NCBI GenBank assembly: GCA_963823535.1
Contig: CAWGLZ010000001.1
Coordinates: 620,001 to 684,000 of the forward strand
Origin: RPQJ01 sp963823535
GTDB taxonomy: Bacteria; Pseudomonadota; Gammaproteobacteria; Steroidobacterales; Steroidobacteraceae
DNA length: 64,000 bases
Direction of reading: 5' to 3'
The translations under genes were made by a program, and so were the position numbers. The notes under the pieces are model-generated. The model worked only from the letters and a program-made list of their open reading frames with translations, was not told where the DNA came from and did not search any database. Shown here piece after piece: positions 54,700 through 62,897 of the stretch (positions are counted from its first letter, which is position 1; each line of letters starts with the position of its first letter).

Positions 54700-56016
54700 A
54701 TGAAGATCAGCATTTTCGGGCTCGGTTACGTGGGTGCAGTGTCGATGGCTTGCCTTGCGCGGGACGGACACGACGTCACCGGTGTCGACCTCGATCCCGT
54801 GAAGCTCGACCTGATCAGGGCGGGCCGATCGCCGATCGTCGAGGAAGGGATCCAGGACCTGACGGCCCAGGTGGTGTCGAGCGGCCGGGTGACGGTCACG
54901 AACGACGTCGCGGAGGCTGTTCGGTCCACGCGGCTTTCGTTCATCTGCGTGGGTACGCCATCGAGCCCGAACGGCAGCCAGGACCTGTCCGCCGTCCGGC
55001 GCGTGGCCGAGCAGATCGGCACCGCGCTGAAGGACAAGGCCGAGTACCACACGGTCGTCATGCGTTCCACGATCCAGCCCGGGAGCATGGACGAGGTGGT
55101 GCGGGCGGGCCTCGAGGCGGCCAGCGGCAAGCGGGCCAACGTCGACTTCGGACTGGGTTTCCAGCCCGAATTTCTGCGCGAAGGCAGTTCGATCAAGGAT
55201 TATGACAACCCACCGTTCACGGTCATTGGGACGGAGGACGAGCGTGCCGCAGACGTGCTGCGCGAGGTCTTCGGTCACCTGGACTGCGAGTTCGTGGTCA
55301 CCTCCATCGGCGTCGCGGAGATGCTCAAGTATGCCTGCAATGCCTTCCATGCCGTGAAGATCACGTTCGCGAACGAGATGGGCCGCCTCTCGCGATCGGT
55401 CGGCGTCGATTCGCGGGCAGTGATGGACCTCGTGTGTCGCGACAGGCGCCTCAACATCTCGCCCGCGTACCTGAAGCCCGGCTTCGCTTTCGGCGGTTCG
55501 TGCCTGCCCAAGGATCTTCGGGCGCTGACCTACGTCGGCAAGCTCAACGACGTGACGACGCCGATGCTCGGCAACGTGATGGGGAGCAATCGAGCGCACA
55601 TCGACCATGCGCTGGATCTGGTGGCGGAGTCTGGCAAGCGCCGCATCGGAATGATCGGCCTGAGCTTCAAGGCCGGGACGGACGACCTGAGGGAGAGTCC
55701 GCTGGTGACGGTTGCCGAACGCCTGATCGGCAAGGGCTATGACCTGCGCATCTATGATCCCGAAGTAAATCTTTCGCGGCTGCTGGGGGCCAACAAGCGC
55801 TATATCGAGGGCAGCATTCCGCACATCGGGAGCCTGATGTCCGATGACTGTGCCGCAGTCGTCCGGCATGCCGAGGTGTTGATCGTGGGCCTGGGTAGTC
55901 GTGACGTCCTGTCCGTGATCGAGGCAAACGCCGTACCCGAGCAGCGGATCGTCGACCTGGTGGGCGTACCGGCGGATCGGCTTGGACCTGGGGTCAGTCA
56001 GGGCGTGTGCTGGTAA
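54700..56016 (+). CDS. AlgD-like GDP-mannose 6-dehydrogenase
   Basis: A 438-residue four-electron dehydrogenase close to AlgD in length (436). The Rossmann motif is FGLGYVGAVSMACLARDGH. The catalytic cysteine is Cys268 in FAFGGSCLPKDLRAL, the same position and context as in AlgD. It would make GDP-mannuronate, using GDP-mannose from ManC and ManB of region 1. A UDP-sugar substrate is less likely given the LPKD and CLPKDLRAL signatures. The ATG at 54700 gives the family N-terminus. Confidence 0.88.
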   Translation: MKISIFGLGYVGAVSMACLARDGHDVTGVDLDPVKLDLIRAGRSPIVEEGIQDLTAQVVSSGRVTVTNDVAEAVRSTRLSFICVGTPSSPNGSQDLSAVRRVAEQIGTALKDKAEYHTVVMRSTIQPGSMDEVVRAGLEAASGKRANVDFGLGFQPEFLREGSSIKDYDNPPFTVIGTEDERAADVLREVFGHLDCEFVVTSIGVAEMLKYACNAFHAVKITFANEMGRLSRSVGVDSRAVMDLVCRDRRLNISPAYLKPGFAFGGSCLPKDLRALTYVGKLNDVTTPMLGNVMGSNRAHIDHALDLVAESGKRRIGMIGLSFKAGTDDLRESPLVTVAERLIGKGYDLRIYDPEVNLSRLLGANKRYIEGSIPHIGSLMSDDCAAVVRHAEVLIVGLGSRDVLSVIEANAVPEQRIVDLVGVPADRLGPGVSQGVCW

Positions 56017-56051
56017 GCGTATCCATCGGATCGCAACGGGAGCCGTGCCGG

Positions 56052-57104
56052 ATGAGCGTCACGCCCGCGCTGGCGGAAGGTCGATGGCTCAGGCTTGCGA
56101 CCGCGGTCGTCGGGCTGACGGTGCCTTTGATCTGGCTGTGGACGACCGTCACGCCTTCGGAAGTGACCGTGAGAATCCGCAATGGGCTCGCCGCTCAGGT
56201 GGGAAGGCCGGCGGATTTCGACTGGACACCCGACCGAGTCCCGCCTACTTACCTCGTGAATCGGTCGGGCGTGCCCGCGGCATTCCAGGAGATTGCCGCC
56301 GGCATGCATGCCGGCAGTCCGTCATCGGACAGGGAGTCCGAGTTCGAGCGTTCCCTTGCAATCGCGCGCGAACTGATGCGGGCGCCGAATCGAAAGGGCT
56401 CGCCGATCGGGGCCGACACGCTCCGCACGTATCGAGCCATCACGGAGGAGGGCCGTGGGTACTGCGCCGACTTCGTCAAGGTGTTCAATGGCCTCGCGCT
56501 GGCTGGGCAGATGCCCGTACGGCAGTGGGGCTTCGCCTTCTCGGCCTTCGGTTCCGGACACACCTTCAATGAGGTGTTTGATCACGATCGGGGCAAGTGG
56601 GTGCTGGTGGACAGCTTTCATTCGCTGTTCTTCGTCGACCCGGAGACCCGCGAGCCATTGTCGGTTCTGGAGGTCCACGACCGCCTGCTGAACCTGCATG
56701 ACCTGCGGTCCGATGTGGAAATCGTTCGAATCGTACCCGACCGATTCCCGTTCCGTTCAGAAGCCCTGGCGCTGAACTACTATCGACGAGGCATGCAGCA
56801 GCTCTGGCTGGTCTGGGGGAACAGCGTCTTCGATTTCGAGGAGCATCCGGTCACCGGCCTGGTTTCCCGCGTGTCCCGCGCGGCAGCACAGCTCGTGGGC
56901 CTCGTCATCGGCCGGTATCCAGCAATCCGGATCTATCCCGAGGGTGTCAGTGAGCGGGACCTGCGCGAATTGTTCAGGGCTCGGACAGAGTTCTTCCTGG
57001 CGCTGGCGGCCTGCGGCGTCTCGTTCCTGGTATTCGGCCTGCAGGGCTGGCGATCGTGGCGCGGCCGCGAAACCGGCAGGGGTACGGTGCGGGGGGGCGA
57101 ATGA
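56052..57104 (+). CDS. Transglutaminase-like membrane protein
   Basis: A 350-residue protein with membrane segments at about residues 13-32 and near 312-332. Between them a transglutaminase-like domain shows a Cys-His-Asp triad: Cys138 in GRGYCADFVKVFN, His170 in GSGHTFNEVF, and Asp187 in WVLVDSFHS. A cysteine protease or transferase function is possible. The start at 56052 is preferred over a GTG at 56007 that overlaps the dehydrogenase gene, because GGGAG sits upstream. The stop overlaps the exosortase ATG by 4 nt, linking its expression tightly to XrtA. It is not one of the standard XrtA components I recognise. Confidence 0.72.
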   Translation: MSVTPALAEGRWLRLATAVVGLTVPLIWLWTTVTPSEVTVRIRNGLAAQVGRPADFDWTPDRVPPTYLVNRSGVPAAFQEIAAGMHAGSPSSDRESEFERSLAIARELMRAPNRKGSPIGADTLRTYRAITEEGRGYCADFVKVFNGLALAGQMPVRQWGFAFSAFGSGHTFNEVFDHDRGKWVLVDSFHSLFFVDPETREPLSVLEVHDRLLNLHDLRSDVEIVRIVPDRFPFRSEALALNYYRRGMQQLWLVWGNSVFDFEEHPVTGLVSRVSRAAAQLVGLVIGRYPAIRIYPEGVSERDLRELFRARTEFFLALAACGVSFLVFGLQGWRSWRGRETGRGTVRGGE

Positions 57105-58627
57105 GGAGCCGGGACCGGTCGCGACTCGTCGCCCTGTTGTTCGTGCTGCTGCTCTGCATTGGCTGGCAGTACCATGCGACGATCGCCTCGATCGTCGACA
57201 AGTGGCAGTCGGATGCGGCCTTCTCGCATGGCGTCATCATTCTCCCGCTGAGCCTCTGGCTGGCGTGGCGGAAGCGCGCGGAACTAGGACAAACGCGCTT
57301 CGCGCCGTCCTGGTGGGGCGTGCTGGCGATGCTGGGCTGCGTGGCAACGTGGGTGCTCGCGCGCGGCACTGGTGTACTGGTGATCGAGCAGTTTGCGGTG
57401 GTGGCCATGGTCCCGGCGGCCGTGCTCGCCGTGCTGGGCGTTCGGGCGGCCGCGGTGCTGGCTTTTCCACTCGGGTTTCTTCTTTTCGCCGTGCCGGCCG
57501 GACGTGGCCTGGTTCCGGTGCTGATGCAGCTGACTGCAGAGATCGGAACCTGGGCGCTCAAGCTCACCGGAATCCCGGTCTATCGGTCGCACATGTTCAT
57601 CACGATTCCGGCGGGCGAGTTCGAGGTCGCCCGTACCTGCAGCGGACTCAACTACTTCGTCACGGGCCTGGTACTCGGCGTGCTCTACGCGTACCTCACC
57701 TACGCCGGTTGGAAGAAGCGACTGTTGTGCGTGCTCGCGTTCATTGCCGTTCCCATCCTTGCCAACGGACTCCGGGTCTACGTCACGATCCTGGTGTCCC
57801 ACCTCACGGACATGCATTTCGGTCCCGGTACCGAGCACGTGACGTTTGGTCGAATCTTCTTCGTCCTGGTCATGCTGCTGATGTTCTGGATCGGCCGTCG
57901 CTGGCGTGACGACGATCCGCCGGGAGGGGAAGCGCCGACCGGTCGGCCGCCACAGGCTTCTACGACCCCGGTCACGTGGCCCGCAATCCCCGCTTCCCTG
58001 GTGCTGGCCGTAGCGGGACCCAGCTATCTTGCGTCGTTTTCAACCGCTGCGGCGGCGGCGGGTTCCGGGATAGGCGCCGTCGGCGTCGTTTCACTGCCCG
58101 CCGGTCAAGCAGATTGGCATGGTCCAGTGGCGGATGTGACCGCGTGGCGTCCGGCGTACAAAGGCGCGATATCGGAGCAGCAGGCGATCTATCGCTCTCC
58201 TGACGGATCACGCGTGGATGTGTACGTTGGTCTGTACGGACTCGGGACGACCGCCGGTGCCGAGATGATCCGGTTCGAGAACCGACTGTTTCCGGCCGAG
58301 GGTGGCAGTCTGGCTCAAAGTGCGACGATCGACTTGCTGACATCGGAGGGTGCGCGCCTGGCTGTTCGGGAGGTCCAGGGCCGCAGTGGCGGCAGCGTAC
58401 GGCTGGTCTGGCAATGGTTCGTCGTTGGCGACCGGCCGATGGTGAGCCCGTATGCGGTGAAGGCACATGAAGCGCTCGCACTCGTTACGCGTGGAGCGAA
58501 GACGGAACGGGTGATCACGCTCAGCACGACGGCGGGGACCGGTTCGCGCGAGCGCCTGCAGTCCTTCGTCAACGCGCACCCGTCCTGCGTGCTATCGGGG
58601 TTTGCGATCGAGGCATGCGGAGGATGA
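57101..58627 (+). CDS. xrtA: Exosortase A with C-terminal EpsI domain
   Basis: A 508-residue fusion. Residues 1 to about 270 are the exosortase transpeptidase with eight or so helices and the triad Cys180 (ARTCSGLNYF), Arg225 (NGLRVY) and His246 (EHVTFG). The N-terminal W-x-S-D-x-x-F-S-H-G motif is present. The C-terminal soluble part (about 300-508) is an EpsI-type domain found fused or adjacent in XrtA systems. It cleaves PEP-CTERM proteins and releases them to the matrix. The start at 57101 overlaps the preceding stop. Confidence 0.95.
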   Translation: MRSRDRSRLVALLFVLLLCIGWQYHATIASIVDKWQSDAAFSHGVIILPLSLWLAWRKRAELGQTRFAPSWWGVLAMLGCVATWVLARGTGVLVIEQFAVVAMVPAAVLAVLGVRAAAVLAFPLGFLLFAVPAGRGLVPVLMQLTAEIGTWALKLTGIPVYRSHMFITIPAGEFEVARTCSGLNYFVTGLVLGVLYAYLTYAGWKKRLLCVLAFIAVPILANGLRVYVTILVSHLTDMHFGPGTEHVTFGRIFFVLVMLLMFWIGRRWRDDDPPGGEAPTGRPPQASTTPVTWPAIPASLVLAVAGPSYLASFSTAAAAAGSGIGAVGVVSLPAGQADWHGPVADVTAWRPAYKGAISEQQAIYRSPDGSRVDVYVGLYGLGTTAGAEMIRFENRLFPAEGGSLAQSATIDLLTSEGARLAVREVQGRSGGSVRLVWQWFVVGDRPMVSPYAVKAHEALALVTRGAKTERVITLSTTAGTGSRERLQSFVNAHPSCVLSGFAIEACGG

Positions 58628-59763
58628 ATGCGACGCCAGCGGCTCCGCAGGTGACGCATGTGATCTTCCGGCTCGACTATGGCGGCCTGGAGAACGGTCT
58701 CGTCAACCTGGTGAACCGGATGCCGGCGGACCGCTACCGGCACTCCATCGTGTGCCTGGCAGGTTACGGAGCGGAGTTCCGCCGGCGCATACGACGGGAC
58801 GACGTCGAAATCGTCTCTCTCGACAAGCAACCGGGCAAGGATCCTGCTGCATACGCGAGAATGTGGCGCATCCTGCGCAGGCTCCGTCCGACGATAGTGC
58901 ACACCCGGAATCTAGGAACCGTGGACATGCAGTGGGTGGCCGCCGCGGCGGGTGTTCCGCGGAGGGTCCACGGCGAGCACGGCTGGGAGGCCTCGGACCC
59001 CTGCGGCCGAAACCCGCGCAGCCTGCGCATCCGGCGTGCGTGCCGACCCGTCATCCACCGGTATGTGCCGATGTCCCAGGACATTGCGCGCTGGCTCGAG
59101 ACGGACGTGGGCGTGGCGAGCGAGCGGATCCGGCAGGCCTACAGCGGAGTCGATACGATCCGGTTCCAGCCGGCGCTCGCTCGAGGCACGGCCGAGCATT
59201 CGACCCGGGGGATTCGCATCGGTACGATGGGTCGTCTCGATCCGGTCAAGAATCACGCGTCTCTTCTAAGGGCACTGCGCGCGATCCTTGACCGCCGTCC
59301 CGATCTCGAGCCCCGCCTCAGGCTGATAATCGTCGGTGACGGTCCGCTGCGCACGTCGCTGGAGGCGCAGGCCCGGACGCTGGGACTGGCCGGGCACGTC
59401 GAGTTCATGGGAACCCGAGACGACACGCCGGAGATCATGAGGACGCTGGATGTTTTCGTTCTGCCATCGCTCAACGAGGGCATCTCGAACACGATACTCG
59501 AGGCCATGGCGAGCAGTCTGCCGGTGATCGCCGCCCGGGTCGGGGGAAACCCCGAACTGGTGGTGGACGGGGTCACCGGGCTGCTGTACGAAGCCGATGC
59601 GCAGGAGGGGCTCGAAAGGGGCCTGTTGCATTATCTGGACGACCCGGCCCGACGCCGGTTGCACGGCCAGGCGGGCCGCGAGCGCGTCCTGGCGAGCTTT
59701 GGCCTGGACGCAATGGTCCAACGATACATGGATATTTACGACGAACTGACATGTGCGGCATAA
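58615..59763 (+). CDS. XrtA-associated glycosyltransferase (TIGR03088-like)
   Basis: A 382-residue GT4. The opening VTHVIFRLDYGGLENGLVNLVNRMP is a family signature, as are HTRNLGTVDMQWVAA and RVHGEHGWE. The donor domain has GTMGRLDPVKNHASLLRA, IVGDGPLR, FMGTRDDTPEIM and PSLNEGISNTILEAMASSLPV with the E-x7-E motif. Start overlaps the XrtA stop by 13 nt. Confidence 0.9.
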   Translation: MRRMNATPAAPQVTHVIFRLDYGGLENGLVNLVNRMPADRYRHSIVCLAGYGAEFRRRIRRDDVEIVSLDKQPGKDPAAYARMWRILRRLRPTIVHTRNLGTVDMQWVAAAAGVPRRVHGEHGWEASDPCGRNPRSLRIRRACRPVIHRYVPMSQDIARWLETDVGVASERIRQAYSGVDTIRFQPALARGTAEHSTRGIRIGTMGRLDPVKNHASLLRALRAILDRRPDLEPRLRLIIVGDGPLRTSLEAQARTLGLAGHVEFMGTRDDTPEIMRTLDVFVLPSLNEGISNTILEAMASSLPVIAARVGGNPELVVDGVTGLLYEADAQEGLERGLLHYLDDPARRRLHGQAGRERVLASFGLDAMVQRYMDIYDELTCAA

Positions 59764-61670
59764 CCGGATTGTTCGACACGCGCAGCCGGCGGGAATTCGA
59801 CCGGGCTCTCGTTCAGCGCATGAACGACACCCAGGCCCATCGCGGCCCGGACGGCGACGGCGTGCACCTCGAGCCGGGCGTCGCGCTCGGCCATCGTCGG
59901 CTGTCCATCATCGACATCGCGACCGGGCAGCAGCCCCTCTTCAACGAGGACGGGTCGGTGGTCGTGGTGTTCAACGGCGAGATTTACAACTACCAGGAAC
60001 TGATCCCGGAACTGCAGGCGCTGGGGCACGTCTTCCATACGCGCAGCGACACCGAGGTCATCGTGCACGGATGGGAATCCTGGGGCGAAAAGTGTGTCGA
60101 GCGATTCCGGGGCATGTTCGCCTTCGCGCTTCACGATCGTAACAGCGAGACCCTGTTCCTCGCCCGGGACCGGCTCGGCGTCAAGCCCCTGTACTACTCG
60201 CTGCTGCCGGATGGATCGCTCGTGTTCGGCTCGGAGCTCAAGTCGCTGCTCGCGCATCCGCATCTCCGGCGCGACATCGACCCGTGCGCAGTCGAGGAGT
60301 ATTTCGCGCTCGGCTACGTTGCCGAGCCACGGGCCATCTTCACTGGGACCCAGAAGTTGCCGCCCGCCTGTTCCCTGGTGATACGTCGCGGTCAGCCGAT
60401 GCGGGCTCCGCGTCAATACTGGGACGTGCGCTTTGCACCGGACGAGCGCATGGGACTCGGCGACGCGTGCGAAGAGCTGGATCGGCGCCTCGAGGACTCG
60501 ATCCGACTGCGCATGATCTCGGAGGTTCCGCTGGGCGCGTTCCTTTCGGGTGGCGTGGACTCGAGCGCGGTCGTGGCCACGATGGCCCGCATCTCGTCGG
60601 ATCCGGTCAATACCTGCTCGATCGCCTTCGACGACGCGCAGTTCGATGAGTCGAAATTTGCCCAGCAGGTTGCCGACCGCTATCGGACGAGACACTTCGT
60701 GGACCGCGTCGCGAGCCAGGATTTCGATCTCGTGGACCAACTGGCGCAGATCTACGACGAACCGTTCGCGGACAGTTCGGCAATCCCGACGTACCGGGTC
60801 TGCCAGCTGGCACGGAAGCACGTGACCGTGGCGCTGTCCGGGGACGGTGGCGACGAGAATTTCGCCGGCTATCGCCGTTACCGGATGCACTTGATGGAGG
60901 AGCGGATGCGTTCCGCCTTCCCGTTGGGGCTGCGACGGCCGGTATTCGGCTTGCTCGGCAGGGTCTATCCGAAGGCGCTGTGGGCACCGCGGGTACTGAG
61001 GGCGAAATCCACTTTCGAGTCGCTGGCCCGCACCCAGGTCGAGGGATACCTCCACGGGGTTTCCATTATCCGCGAGCCGATGCGCAGCCAGATGTTCTCG
61101 GCGCCGTTCCGGGGACGTCTCGGTGGCTATCGTGCGCTCGACGTTTTCGAGCGCCATGCGGCGCAATGCGGCACGGATGATCCTCTCTCGGTGGTCCAGT
61201 ACCTCGACCTCAAGACATACCTGGTCGGGGACATCAACACCAAGGTTGACCGTGCCAGCATGGCGCATTCGCTGGAAGTGCGGGAACCGCTGATGGACCA
61301 CCCGCTGGTGGAGTGGCTGGCAACCCTGCCTCGTGAACTCAAGGTGCAGGGCACCGAGGGCAAAGTCCTGCTCAAGAAGGCGATGGCGCCGCACCTGCCG
61401 CACGAGATCATGTACCGTCCCAAGATGGGCTTTGCGGTGCCACTCGCCCAGTGGTTCCGCGGTCCGCTGCGGCAGCGCGTGCAGGACAGCGTGCTTGGCG
61501 AGACGCTCGCCGGCACCGATATCTTCGAACGGCGGGTCCTCGAGCAGATCGTTCGTGATCACCAGAGGGGAGTGCGCGACCACAGTTCACCCCTCTGGAC
61601 GCTGCTGATGTTCGAGGCGTTCATGCACAACGTCATGGGTGTCACGCAGCGGGAGCGCGCGGCCGCATGA
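59751..61670 (+). CDS. XrtA/PEP-CTERM system amidotransferase 1 (TIGR03108-like)
   Basis: A 639-residue asparagine-synthase-like amidotransferase. Cys2 (MCGITGLFDTRSRREFDRAL) starts the glutaminase domain, which has HRGPDGDGVHLEPGVALGHRRLSIID and NGEIYNYQEL. The synthase half has LSGGVDSSAVVAT and LSGDGGDENFAGYRRY. It is the typical amidotransferase of this locus and probably amidates uronic acid residues. The start overlaps the glycosyltransferase end by 13 nt. Confidence 0.93.
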   Translation: MCGITGLFDTRSRREFDRALVQRMNDTQAHRGPDGDGVHLEPGVALGHRRLSIIDIATGQQPLFNEDGSVVVVFNGEIYNYQELIPELQALGHVFHTRSDTEVIVHGWESWGEKCVERFRGMFAFALHDRNSETLFLARDRLGVKPLYYSLLPDGSLVFGSELKSLLAHPHLRRDIDPCAVEEYFALGYVAEPRAIFTGTQKLPPACSLVIRRGQPMRAPRQYWDVRFAPDERMGLGDACEELDRRLEDSIRLRMISEVPLGAFLSGGVDSSAVVATMARISSDPVNTCSIAFDDAQFDESKFAQQVADRYRTRHFVDRVASQDFDLVDQLAQIYDEPFADSSAIPTYRVCQLARKHVTVALSGDGGDENFAGYRRYRMHLMEERMRSAFPLGLRRPVFGLLGRVYPKALWAPRVLRAKSTFESLARTQVEGYLHGVSIIREPMRSQMFSAPFRGRLGGYRALDVFERHAAQCGTDDPLSVVQYLDLKTYLVGDINTKVDRASMAHSLEVREPLMDHPLVEWLATLPRELKVQGTEGKVLLKKAMAPHLPHEIMYRPKMGFAVPLAQWFRGPLRQRVQDSVLGETLAGTDIFERRVLEQIVRDHQRGVRDHSSPLWTLLMFEAFMHNVMGVTQRERAAA

Positions 61671-62897
61671 CGAGTGACCCGCGCATCCTTCATGTGCTGG
61701 ACCACTCAGTACCGCTGCACAGCGGATATTCCTTTCGCACGCTTGCGATCCTCAACGAGCAGCGTAGGCGGGGCTGGGAGACGGTTCATCTGACTTCCAC
61801 CAAGCACTACGGGGCCGACGGTGGCGGAAGAGGACGTCGACGGTTTCCGCTTCTACCGAACCACTCCTGCCGGGTCTCGACTTGCGAGCCTGCCAGTATT
61901 GAACCAGCTGGCGGTCATTCGAGACACGGGCCGGCGCCTCGATCAGGTGATCGAGCTCGAGCGACCGACCCTGATTCACGCGCATTCGCCGGCACTCAAT
62001 GGCGTCGCGGCGCTCCAGGCCGGCCGCCGTCACCGTTTGCCGGTCGTGTACGAGATGCGAGCCTCCTGGGAGGATGCCGCGGTAGACCACGGCACGACCC
62101 GCGAGGGGAGCCTCCGCTACCGATCGTCGCGGGCCCTGGAGACCTGGGTCCTGCGTCGGGCGGACGCGGTGACGACCATCTGCGAGGGCCTGCGCCAGGA
62201 CATTCTGGTGCGCGACATTCCGGCAGGTCGGGTCACGGTGATCCCGAACGCGGTCGACGTCGAGCAGTTCCCGTTGATCGAAGGCGTGGACTCCGAGCTG
62301 CGGCGCCAGCTGGGTCTCGAAGGTGCGTTCGTGCTTGGATTCCTCGGTTCCTTCTATGCGTACGAGGGTCTCGACCTGCTGGTCCAGGCGCTGCCAATGA
62401 TCCGTGCGCAGGTACCGAACGCACGACTCCTGCTGGTCGGGGGCGGGCCCGAGGAACAACGCCTCGAGGCGCAGGTTGAGCGGCTCGGCCTCCAGGAGTA
62501 TTGCCGGATGGTCGGACGCGTACCGCACGGCGAGGTGCATCGCTATTACGGCCTCGCGGACCTGCTGGTATATCCGCGTCGGTCGATTCGGCTGACGGAG
62601 ACCGTGACGCCGCTCAAGCCGCTCGAAGCCATGGCGCAGGGACGCCTGCTGATCGCCTCCAACGTGGGGGGCCACCGTGAACTCATACGCGACGGCGAGA
62701 CCGGCTTCCTGTTCGAGCCAGACAGCCCGGACGCCCTCGCGGCCGCCGTGGTAAAGGTGCTCGGCGCCCATGACCGCTGGGATGAGATCAGGCGGTCGGG
62801 GCGCCGGTTTGTGGAAACCGATCGTTCCTGGAGTGCAAGCGTCGCCCGCTACGAGAAAGTGTACCGTGCGTTGCTCGAACGGCGGAATCGTGCCTGA
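61667..62897 (+). pseudogene. XrtA-associated glycosyltransferase (TIGR04063-like), one frameshift
   Basis: The N-terminal frame has RILHVLDHSVPLHSGYSFRTLAILNEQRRRGWETVHLTSTKH, the signature of this family. Near 61812 it breaks; removing one G from the run of four G restores HYGPTVAEEDVDGFRFYRT and the rest of the protein. The second frame continues through HAHSPALNG, RASWEDAAVDHG and the donor domain with FLGSFYAYEGLDLL, LVGGGPEEQ and a PLKPLEAMAQGRLL motif. Repaired length is about 410 residues. The break lies in a short homopolymer, a common place for sequence error. Confidence 0.87.

Noticed and set aside
59736..61583. 615-residue antisense open frame across the XrtA amidotransferase
   Set aside because: Shadow of a highly conserved gene; no recognisable domain.
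61805..61820. Phase-variable homopolymer tract in the glycosyltransferase gene
   Set aside because: Four G are too few for the usual slipped-strand switching; sequence error is a simpler account.
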